Assembly: GCA_022759065.1 (NCBI GenBank)
Contig: JAEMPZ010000245.1
Span: forward strand, 1 to 5,077
Length of the DNA: 5,077 nucleotides
Source of the DNA: Acidobacteriota bacterium
GTDB taxonomy: Bacteria > Acidobacteriota > UBA4820 > DSQY01
Direction of reading: 5' to 3'
Part shown: piece after piece, positions 1-5,077 of the stretch
Position numbering within the stretch: position 1 is the first letter of the stretch
How the letters are laid out: each line of letters starts with the position of its first letter
Notes under the pieces: model-generated
Seen by the model: the letters and a program-made list of their open reading frames with translations, nothing else
What the model was told of the DNA's origin: nothing
Databases searched by the model: none
Program-made: the position numbers and the translations under genes

Positions 1-42
1 CGCCTCGGCGCTGCGGGCTCGCCTTTCGCGCATCTGGCCCAA

Positions 43-85
43 CGGCGCCGGAACGGCCGCCCTTCGGGCGGCGGGACCGGCGCTG
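43..85 (+). other. GC-rich two-part hairpin upstream of the operon
   Basis: Bases 43-51 pair with 77-85 (nine pairs, one G-T wobble). Inside, after a 4/4 internal loop, 56-62 pair with 66-72 (seven G-C pairs) around a three-base TTC loop. The structure is direct from the sequence and would be very stable in RNA or single-stranded DNA. No T-run follows, so it is not a canonical intrinsic terminator. It may end an upstream transcript by another mechanism, be an intergenic palindromic element, or simply reflect very GC-rich sequence. No known RNA family is recognised. Confidence 0.45.
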
Positions 86-91
86 GCAGGC

Positions 92-119
92 GGAGGGCTT
101 GCCACGAAGCCGCATCTCC
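92..119 (+). other. Second, smaller hairpin overlapping the candidate -35 element
   Basis: GGAG at 92-95 can pair with CTCC at 116-119, and GGCTT at 96-100 with AAGCC at 107-111. This leaves a six-base loop and a four-base bulge (112-115). The -35-like TTGCCA at 99-104 lies inside it. The pairing is visible, but a role is not demonstrated and chance pairing is plausible at this GC content. Confidence 0.3.
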
Positions 120-127
120 AGCATAAT
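99..127 (+). promoter_or_regulatory. Candidate sigma70-type promoter for the four-gene operon
   Basis: TTGCCA at 99-104 matches the -35 consensus at 5 of 6 positions. CATAAT at 122-127 matches the -10 consensus at 5 of 6. They are separated by exactly 17 bases, the preferred spacing. The AT-rich patch around 122-130 stands out from its GC-rich surroundings. A start point near 134 would give a short leader of about 12 bases that still includes the ribosome binding site at 136-140. This is prediction from consensus only; the host's sigma factor preferences are unknown, and the overlapping hairpin makes the reading less certain. Confidence 0.4.
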
Positions 128-135
128 CAAGGGGT

Positions 136-140
136 GGAGG
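136..140 (+). promoter_or_regulatory. Ribosome binding site of the thioredoxin gene
   Basis: A perfect GGAGG core sits five bases before the ATG at 146. It decides the start: an in-frame GTG at 134 is also available, but the Shine-Dalgarno core would then lie inside the coding sequence and nothing comparable precedes 134. Confidence 0.85.
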
Positions 141-145
141 TTCTT

Positions 146-721
146 ATGAGCGACGCCAACGGCCAAACGAAAGATAGCAAGTCCATGCTGGCCTTCTGGA
201 TAGTGATAGGATTGGCCGCCGTGCTGCTAATAGTCCTGCTCAGAGGCGGCCTGGTCTCGCGTTCGGGCTTTTCAGGCGGGTTGGTTCCAATGAACCAGCG
301 CAAGGCCGCTCCGGCCTTCAGCCTCAGCAAAGCGGGCGGCTCGGCAACCGTGACCCAGGGCGAAGTATCTGGCAAGGTTGTTATCCTTCACTTTTGGGCG
401 ACCTGGTGTCCGCCTTGCCGCGCTGAATTTCCAGAGTTCGCCAAATACGCGTCCACAATCAAGGAGAGTCCGGATATCGTTGTTTTGCCCGTATCGCTGG
501 ACGAATCTCCCTCGGCTGTCCCCCCTTTTATTCAGAAATACGGTAACGGAATAGACGCATACAGCGACGGCGGCAGACTAGCCCAGGCCCTGGGAGTTGC
601 CTCAATCCCCGAGACGATCATTCTGGACAAGAATGGAAACGTCGCCTACGAAGCGGTGGGCGGCCAGGACTGGTCAGCCGGGGGCGTTCCAAAACTGGCC
701 GAGGAGCTTTCCCATGAATGA
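146..721 (+). CDS. Membrane-anchored TlpA/ResA/CcmG-type thiol-disulfide oxidoreductase
   Basis: Protein of 191 residues. Residues 1-13 are short and polar, 14-32 form one hydrophobic segment, and the rest is a thioredoxin fold, so the protein is probably held in the inner membrane with its catalytic domain outside the cytoplasm. The active site is WCPPC at 87-91 (Cys88 and Cys91), preceded by the typical VVILHFWAT strand. The cis-proline is Pro155 in SIPET, followed by IILDKNG. The PET motif resembles CcmG/DsbE, while overall size fits TlpA and ResA. Family members reduce disulfides outside the cytoplasm, for example in apocytochrome c maturation; the actual substrate here cannot be told, and no cytochrome c maturation gene is in view. 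There is no lipobox cysteine. The ATG at 146 is chosen for its GGAGG site. The stop overlaps the next start by 8 bases. Fold assignment is firm, specific role open. Confidence 0.93.
   Translation: MSDANGQTKDSKSMLAFWIVIGLAAVLLIVLLRGGLVSRSGFSGGLVPMNQRKAAPAFSLSKAGGSATVTQGEVSGKVVILHFWATWCPPCRAEFPEFAKYASTIKESPDIVVLPVSLDESPSAVPPFIQKYGNGIDAYSDGGRLAQALGVASIPETIILDKNGNVAYEAVGGQDWSAGGVPKLAEELSHE
701..706 (+). promoter_or_regulatory. Ribosome binding site of the aldehyde dehydrogenase gene, inside the thioredoxin gene
   Basis: GAGGAG lies seven bases before the ATG at 714, within the last codons of the upstream gene. It supports 714 as the start over an in-frame TTG at 597, which would add 39 residues read from another frame of the thioredoxin gene. 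Its position suggests translational coupling. Confidence 0.75.
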
Positions 722-2339
722 AAAGCCGGGGGCGGCGCCGGCGGGCGCGATAAAAGGCCAGGCCCTCATCGCCGGCAAATGGCTGGACAAGGCGGAAAGA
801 TTCCCGTCACTGAATCCGGCGACCGGGGAACTTCTTGGTTACGCGCCCAAATGCGATGCCGAGGATGTGGCGAGCGCCGTAAAGGCCGCCAGGGAAGCGT
901 TTCCTTCTTGGGCCCAAAAGCCGCTTCAAGAGAGGCTGGACTTTTTGGACCTGCTTGCGAACCTCATTCACAAAGAGGCCGACTCGCTGGCAAGCCTCAT
1001 AACCTACGAGAACGGCAAGCCGCTGCAGGAATCCTTCACCATTGACGTGATGGAGTCACTCGACCTGATTTCCGGCATTTGCGCGACGGCGCCCGGCGTG
1101 CTTCGGCCGAAAAGGGCTCCCATGCGCAACCCGCTCTTCTTCGGCAAACGCCACCGCATCTATCACTTGCCGCTGGGCGTGGTCGCGGTGATCTCGCCAT
1201 GGAATCTTCCTCTTTCAATTCCCGTCGGCCAGTTGGCGATGGCGCTGGCAGCCGGGAACACGGTCGTTTTCAAGCCGTCCGAACTCACGCCTCTAGTGGG
1301 AGTGAAGCTGGCCACGCTCTTCGAAAGAGCCGGTTTTCCGGCGGGGGTCTTTAATCTTGTCACGGGCGGCGGGGACGCTGGAAAGGCTTTGGTGGAGAGC
1401 GATATCTCCGGAGTGCTTTTTACCGGCAGCACGGCTACCGGCGTCGCGATTCACCAGAGTCTGGCCGGGCGCTTCGTGCCGGCGCAAATGGAACTTGGAG
1501 GAAAGGACGCTTTCCTGCTCCTTGCGGACGCGAATCTGGAGCGGGCCATAAACGGGGCTCTCTGGAACGGCTGCGCCGGCAGCGGCCAGCTTTGTTCCTC
1601 CACCGAGCGAATCTTCGTTCCCCGGCCCCTACTTGAGGCCTTCGCAAACGGCATCGCCGATAAAGCAAGGTCGCTGCTCGTAGGCTCCGGCTTGGATCCG
1701 CTCGTTCAGCTTGGGCCGCTCATTTCGGAGGCTCAAAGGGCGAAGGGCCACGCCCAGGGCGAGGAGGCGAAGTCCAAAGGCGCTCGGATCCTCTGCGGCG
1801 GGGCGCTGCCTCCGGGCCCTGGCTTCTTCTACCCGCCCACGGTCATGGTTGATGTCCCGCTTGACTGCGCGCTGATGCGCGACGAAACCTTCGGCCCGGT
1901 CCTGCCTATAGCCGCTTACGACGACGTCGAGGAGGCGGTAGCCTGGTGCAACGACACGCCGTACGGCCTTTCGGCGTCGGTGTGGACCTCCGACACAAGG
2001 CGAGGCGAGGCCCTCGCGGCGCGCCTCAACGTGGGCAGCGTCTGGATCAACGACGCTTCATACACACACGCGCAGGTTGAGTGCCCATGGGGAGGCGTCA
2101 AGGCATCGGGCGTGGGAAGAACAAACTGGAAGGGTTCGCTCGAAGAGCTTACGACCCTGAAACTAATCGGGGTCACATCGGGAAGCAGAAGGCGCGAGCT
2201 CTGGTGGTTTCCATACGGGCACCACAGCTTGGAAATGGTCCGAGCCTTCAGGAGCCTTTTGTGGGACCGGGGCTTGAGGCGCCTTGAGGCCGCGGGGCGC
2301 GCCGTTAGGCACTTTCTTCATCTCGGGAGAGACTCGTGA
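714..2339 (+). CDS. NAD(P)-dependent aldehyde dehydrogenase with C-terminal extension
   Basis: Protein of 541 residues in the ALDH superfamily, which oxidises aldehydes to carboxylates in the cytoplasm. Visible landmarks in order: PWN with Asn164, cofactor motif KPSE (Lys187, Glu190), FTGST at 236-240, ELGGKD with general base Glu260, GQLC with catalytic Cys294, and ETFGPVLP from 391. All catalytic residues are present. Glu190 at the adenosine-ribose position usually favours NAD over NADP; this is inference. Typical members are about 450-500 residues. The excess is a tail from about 487 to 541 with RRRELWWFPY at 492-501, followed by arginine-rich, probably helical sequence. The substrate cannot be read from sequence. 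Candidates include gamma-glutamyl-aminobutyraldehyde (PuuC-like, given the next gene), succinate semialdehyde, or long-chain and carotenoid aldehydes. The start overlaps the thioredoxin stop by 8 bases; the stop TGA overlaps the next GTG by 4. Confidence 0.95.
   Translation: MNEKPGAAPAGAIKGQALIAGKWLDKAERFPSLNPATGELLGYAPKCDAEDVASAVKAAREAFPSWAQKPLQERLDFLDLLANLIHKEADSLASLITYENGKPLQESFTIDVMESLDLISGICATAPGVLRPKRAPMRNPLFFGKRHRIYHLPLGVVAVISPWNLPLSIPVGQLAMALAAGNTVVFKPSELTPLVGVKLATLFERAGFPAGVFNLVTGGGDAGKALVESDISGVLFTGSTATGVAIHQSLAGRFVPAQMELGGKDAFLLLADANLERAINGALWNGCAGSGQLCSSTERIFVPRPLLEAFANGIADKARSLLVGSGLDPLVQLGPLISEAQRAKGHAQGEEAKSKGARILCGGALPPGPGFFYPPTVMVDVPLDCALMRDETFGPVLPIAAYDDVEEAVAWCNDTPYGLSASVWTSDTRRGEALAARLNVGSVWINDASYTHAQVECPWGGVKASGVGRTNWKGSLEELTTLKLIGVTSGSRRRELWWFPYGHHSLEMVRAFRSLLWDRGLRRLEAAGRAVRHFLHLGRDS
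2325..2330 (+). promoter_or_regulatory. Ribosome binding site supporting the GTG start of the amidotransferase-like gene
   Basis: GGGAGA lies five bases before the GTG at 2336, inside the end of the aldehyde dehydrogenase gene. Together with the 4-base GTGA stop/start overlap it supports the non-ATG start. Confidence 0.7.
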
Positions 2340-3055
2340 GAGCGTTAAGGGTGGGGATAACGGCCGATTGGGTGGCTCGCGAGCGAGGATTCAACATGGT
2401 CCTGGAACGGAACTACGTCTCGTGGCTCTTGGATGCGGGCTTTCAGCCGCTCGTCCTTCCCGCTGAGCCGGGCCACGTGGAGACCGCGCTTGAGGGCGTT
2501 GACGCCGTTCTGCTTTCCGGGGGCGGGGACGTGCTGCCGGAGTTTTACGCGGGAAACCCCGCGCCCCTGCCGGAGGAGAAGTTCTGCCACAGGGACCGCT
2601 GCGCGTTCGACATCGCCGTTGTTTGGAGGGCCGCGAGGCTCAAGATGCCGCTCTTGGGGATATGCCTCGGCTGCCAGCTCATCAACGTCGCGTTCGGCGG
2701 AGATCTGGTAAGACACCTCGACGATCAGGCCTTTCGCCACAGGAGGCCCGCGCCGGGGCGCCCAAACCCAGCGCACAGGATTCGCGTGGTCAAAGGAACG
2801 CTCCTTGACAGCTTTGGCGTCACGCCGGACACGCGCGTTTCCTCGTCGCATCATCAGGCCGTCGGCCGCCCGGCGCCAGGCTGGATCATAAGCGCTTTGG
2901 GGCCGGACGACGTGCCGGAGGCGATCGAAAACCCGCAATATCCGAATATCCTCGGCCTGCAGTGGCATCCCGAGAGAACGCCCCGCTCGCCCCTCTCTCA
3001 AAGCATACTTGAATGGTTTTATCAGGTCGCGTCTCTAAGAGTGGAACATTCATGA
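2336..3055 (+). CDS. Class I glutamine amidotransferase-like hydrolase, peptidase C26 (PuuD-like)
   Basis: Protein of 239 residues, the usual size for stand-alone gamma-glutamyl-GABA hydrolase family members (E. coli PuuD is about 254). It opens with a VGITAD strand. Next come the oxyanion-region glycines LLSGGGD at 59-65, and HRDRCAFD near 85-92, equivalent to the family's RDxxE/D helix. The nucleophile elbow is GICLGCQ with Cys110. SSSHHQAVG (169-177) is typical of C26, and WHPE supplies His211 and Glu213. The Cys/His/Glu triad is complete. Such enzymes cleave gamma-glutamyl bonds, in PuuD releasing glutamate and GABA. Most relatives have Arg after the nucleophile (GICRG); here it is Leu, as in TrpG/CarA-type domains, with an extra Cys113. 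No synthetase partner domain is present. The GTG start overlaps the upstream stop; the stop TGA overlaps the next ATG by 4 bases. Family is secure, substrate inferred. Confidence 0.92.
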   Translation: MRALRVGITADWVARERGFNMVLERNYVSWLLDAGFQPLVLPAEPGHVETALEGVDAVLLSGGGDVLPEFYAGNPAPLPEEKFCHRDRCAFDIAVVWRAARLKMPLLGICLGCQLINVAFGGDLVRHLDDQAFRHRRPAPGRPNPAHRIRVVKGTLLDSFGVTPDTRVSSSHHQAVGRPAPGWIISALGPDDVPEAIENPQYPNILGLQWHPERTPRSPLSQSILEWFYQVASLRVEHS

Positions 3056-4974
3056 AGAGAATGAAAACGCCCGACTTCAACGCCCTGCTTGGGCCGGGCG
3101 GCGCCCTGGAAACTTGTATTCCACTCTATGAAAACCGCCCGGGACAAGCCGAGATGGCGAAAGCCGTCTGGCGGGTATTTTCATCTGGCGGCGTCCTTCT
3201 CGCCGAAGCCGGAACCGGCACCGGCAAAAGCCTGGCCTACTTGCTGCCGGCACTCCTTTTGGACAAGCGCGTCGTCGTCTCAACGGGAACCAAGGCGCTC
3301 CAGGAGCAGCTTGCAAGAAAGGACGTTCCTTTATGCGCGAAGGCTCTGGGCCGAGAGGTCAAGGCCGTCACGGTCAAGGGAAGGGCGAACTACCTCTGCC
3401 TTCACTACTGGTCGCGGTTCCTGGCGGAACCTCTCCTGAAGGAAAAGGGCGAGGCCAGGCTCTTTTCAACCGTTGCCCGCTGGGCGGAAAAGACGCGCAC
3501 CGGGGACCGCGCCGAACTTAAAGGGGTTCCGGATGATCTCTCTTTCTGGAACGAAATCTCCGCGCGTGGAGAGCGATGTCTTGGCACAAAGTGCCCGCTC
3601 TACAGGGATTGCTTCGTGGTGAAGCTCAAGCGCGAGGCGGAGGCGGCCGAAATCATTCTTACAAACCACCATCTGCTGTTCGCCGACCTGGCGGTCAAGA
3701 GCCGCGCCGCCGACGCGCGCGTACTTCCCGACTACACGCACCTCGTCTTGGACGAGGCTCATGACGTAGAGTCGGCGGCCACCTCCTTTTTCGGGACGAC
3801 GGCCAGCCGCAGGATGCTCGGCGAGCTTTTGAGAGACGCGTCCAAGGCCGCGCCAAAGGAGAGGCCGGCCCTGGCCGAAGCCATTTCAAATGCCGAAAGG
3901 GCGGCCGAGAGATATTTTGAAGTTTGGGAAGCCGGCGGAGAGAGGAAGATCACCATCGAACCGCGGGCCATTCCTGACGGCGAACCGGAATTGCGGCAAA
4001 GGCTCGCCAACTTGCTCGACGTCGTCGGCCACCAGCTTGAAGCGGCGGGCGGAGCCAGCGACGAGGCGTTCGGGCTTCTTGAACGGCTGGAAACGTGGCG
4101 CGAGGCCTTCGTCTTCGCCCTGGAAGAGAGCGGCGCTGACTACGTCCGAATAGCGGAGGTTCGCGGCAAGAACGTCCTCATTTCGGCAAATCCGATTGAC
4201 ATCGCCCCTGTTATGAAGGAGAAGCTTTGGACGACGCTCCAGTCCGCCCTGCTGACTTCGGCGACGCTCTGCACGGGCGGCTCGTTCGAGTTCCTTCGCC
4301 GGCAACTCGGCATTGACGGCGCCGGCGTTGACGAGCTTCGCGTCCAAAGCCCATTCGACTATTCATCGCAGGGGCTTTTCTACGTGCCGGAAAGATTTCC
4401 CCAGCCCTCATCCCCTGAATTTCTGGAGGCGCTTTGCCAGGAGGCGCTCAGCCTGGTTCAAGCGTCGAGGGGAAGGGCCTTCCTGCTCTGCACGTCGTTC
4501 AAAAACATGCGGGCGCTCGCGCAGTTTCTCGAAACGACCATCCCCTACCCGCTATTGGTACAGGGCGATGAACCCAAGGGCCTTCTTCTCGAACACTTCA
4601 GGGAGGCCGGCAACGCCGTGCTTTGCGCCACGGTATCCTTCTGGCAGGGCGTTGATGTCCAGGGAGAGGCCCTCTCCCTCGTCGTCCTTGACAAGCTCCC
4701 ATTCGGCTCGCCCCAGGACCCCCTCACGCAGGCACGCATCGAAAGACTCAAGAAAGCAGGGCGCGACCCGTTCAACGAATATCAACTCCCGTCGGCGGCA
4801 ATACTCCTCCAGCAAGGCGCCGGAAGGCTGATCAGGTCCAAACAGGACCGGGGAGTCGTAGCCTGCCTCGACGTGCGCCTGAGGCAGAAGGGCTACGGAA
4901 GGCTCCTGATGGCCAGCCTGCCCGAGTTTCAAACCACCGGCGATCTCTCCGCCGTCCAAGCCTTCTTCCGCTAA
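3052..4974 (+). CDS. dinG: DinG/YoaA-family Fe-S ATP-dependent DNA helicase
   Basis: Protein of 640 residues, an XPD/Rad3-like superfamily 2 helicase expected to unwind DNA 5' to 3' in repair or replication rescue. Visible motifs: Walker A AGTGTGKS at 53-60, motif Ia STGTKALQEQL at 77-87, DEAH box at 234-237, motif III TSATL at 402-406, motif V around SFWQGVDVQG (529-538), and motif VI QGAGRLIR at 588-595. Four cysteines suited to a 4Fe-4S cluster lie between motifs Ia and II: Cys116 (GRANYLC), Cys176, Cys181 and Cys187 (CPLYRDC). Length and these local motifs resemble E. coli YoaA (about 636 residues) more than DinG (about 716), and there is no N-terminal exonuclease domain as in Gram-positive DinG. 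The symbol is therefore used in the broad family sense. The ATG at 3052 gives a 4-base ATGA overlap and only a weak AAGAG/GTGGA site, so coupled re-initiation is likely. An in-frame ATG at 3013 lacks any ribosome binding site. Confidence 0.95.
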   Translation: MKRMKTPDFNALLGPGGALETCIPLYENRPGQAEMAKAVWRVFSSGGVLLAEAGTGTGKSLAYLLPALLLDKRVVVSTGTKALQEQLARKDVPLCAKALGREVKAVTVKGRANYLCLHYWSRFLAEPLLKEKGEARLFSTVARWAEKTRTGDRAELKGVPDDLSFWNEISARGERCLGTKCPLYRDCFVVKLKREAEAAEIILTNHHLLFADLAVKSRAADARVLPDYTHLVLDEAHDVESAATSFFGTTASRRMLGELLRDASKAAPKERPALAEAISNAERAAERYFEVWEAGGERKITIEPRAIPDGEPELRQRLANLLDVVGHQLEAAGGASDEAFGLLERLETWREAFVFALEESGADYVRIAEVRGKNVLISANPIDIAPVMKEKLWTTLQSALLTSATLCTGGSFEFLRRQLGIDGAGVDELRVQSPFDYSSQGLFYVPERFPQPSSPEFLEALCQEALSLVQASRGRAFLLCTSFKNMRALAQFLETTIPYPLLVQGDEPKGLLLEHFREAGNAVLCATVSFWQGVDVQGEALSLVVLDKLPFGSPQDPLTQARIERLKKAGRDPFNEYQLPSAAILLQQGAGRLIRSKQDRGVVACLDVRLRQKGYGRLLMASLPEFQTTGDLSAVQAFFR

Positions 4975-5024
4975 CGCCGACACGCCGAAACACCGGCACC
5001 ACATTCCAGCGCGGAAAGATTTAC
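4975..5024. other. Short non-coding spacer after the helicase gene
   Basis: Fifty bases between the helicase stop and the tandem repeat. The only pairing I see is GCCG (4984-4987) with CGGC (4994-4997) around a six-base loop, without a T-run. That is too weak to call a terminator. No open reading frame begins here with a ribosome binding site. Confidence 0.6.
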
Positions 5025-5048
5025 CACCAAGGCACCAAGACACCAAGG
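5025..5048 (+). repeat. Three tandem copies of an 8-bp unit, CACCAAGR
   Basis: CACCAAGG (5025-5032), CACCAAGA (5033-5040) and CACCAAGG (5041-5048) run head to tail with one mismatch among 24 bases. They are in non-coding DNA right after the operon. From memory, similar short-unit arrays (CACCAAGR, CACGAAGR and variants) recur in intergenic DNA of many environmental bacteria and sometimes run into the 5' end of small genes. This array continues into a related purine-rich duplication. Units are far too short and lack spacers for CRISPR. Confidence 0.9.
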
Positions 5049-5056
5049 GAATAATC

Positions 5057-5074
5057 ACAGGGAGGACGGGGAGG
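5057..5074 (+). repeat. Degenerate 9-bp tandem duplication, ACRGGGAGG
   Basis: ACAGGGAGG (5057-5065) is followed directly by ACGGGGAGG (5066-5074), one mismatch apart. It lies eight bases after the CACCAAGR array and resembles the CACAGAGG-type arrays that often accompany it. It runs close to the window edge, so the full extent is unknown. Confidence 0.65.
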
Positions 5075-5077
5075 AAA

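Noticed and set aside
1..133. 3' end of a structured RNA gene such as tRNA, tmRNA or RNase P RNA
   Set aside because: The hairpins are strong, but I see no T-arm consensus, CCA end or other signature of a known RNA family.
134..145. GTG at 134 as start of the thioredoxin gene
   Set aside because: It would place the GGAGG core inside the gene; the ATG at 146 is ideally spaced from that core.
597..713. Possible upstream TTG start extending the aldehyde dehydrogenase by 39 residues
   Set aside because: The extension is read out of frame through the thioredoxin gene's conserved C-terminal part, is rich in Arg, Ser and Trp unlike an ALDH N-terminus, and has no ribosome binding site, whereas the ATG at 714 has GAGGAG seven bases before it.
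2345..3001. 218-residue open frame on the minus strand opposite the C26 hydrolase gene
   Set aside because: It lies wholly antisense to a gene with an intact catalytic triad, has no family resemblance, and is expected from GC-rich codon use.
3013..3051. ATG at 3013 as start of the helicase gene
   Set aside because: No Shine-Dalgarno sequence precedes it, the 13 added residues are not helicase-like, and the ATG at 3052 gives the 4-base overlap seen elsewhere in the operon.
4313..4831. 172-residue plus-strand open frame inside the helicase gene
   Set aside because: An alternative frame of the helicase with an Arg/Ser/Pro-rich composition typical of shadow translation.
4984..4997. Inverted repeat as a terminator after the helicase
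   Set aside because: Only four base pairs around a six-base loop, with no T-run following.
4552..5058. 168-residue minus-strand open frame opposite the helicase 3' end
   Set aside because: It is antisense to conserved helicase motifs V and VI and starts within the repeat region; no recognisable domain.
5025..5074. Start of a CRISPR array
   Set aside because: Units are 8-9 bp, directly abutting, with no spacers and no cas genes nearby.

Overview
The window is a dense stretch of GC-rich bacterial chromosome. Four plus-strand genes fill positions 146-4974 without a single intergenic base, because each start codon overlaps the previous stop codon. Codon use is GC-rich, with frequent AGG/AGA arginine and some ATA isoleucine codons. 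With the gene content (membrane-anchored TlpA-type thioredoxin, extended aldehyde dehydrogenase, YoaA-like helicase) and the short intergenic repeats at the right end, this suggests an environmental Gram-negative, perhaps Desulfobacterota-like. That placement is an impression only; nothing here fixes the phylum.

Layout. Positions 1-145 hold no gene I can assign. They contain two GC-rich hairpins (43-85 and 92-119) and a candidate sigma70-type promoter (TTGCCA, 17-nt spacer, CATAAT, 99-127) just before a strong ribosome binding site. Then come: (1) 146-721, a membrane-anchored TlpA/ResA/CcmG-type thioredoxin with a WCPPC active site; (2) 714-2339, an NAD(P)-dependent aldehyde dehydrogenase with intact Asn/Glu/Cys catalytic residues and an unusual basic, Trp-rich C-terminal extension; (3) 2336-3055, a class I glutamine amidotransferase-like hydrolase of the peptidase C26 (PuuD / gamma-glutamyl-GABA hydrolase) type; (4) 3052-4974, an XPD/Rad3-like Fe-S DNA helicase of the DinG/YoaA family. 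Positions 4975-5077 are non-coding and carry three tandem 8-bp units followed by a degenerate 9-bp duplication.

The overlaps (8, 4 and 4 nt) point to one translationally coupled operon. The most coherent functional link is genes 2 and 3, whose families carry out consecutive steps (PuuC then PuuD) in the gamma-glutamylated putrescine pathway. The thioredoxin and the helicase have no obvious connection to that pathway. No CRISPR array, insertion sequence, tRNA or rRNA is visible. I see no strong sign of a wholly new system; the right-edge repeat and the ALDH-amidotransferase pair are the items most worth following.
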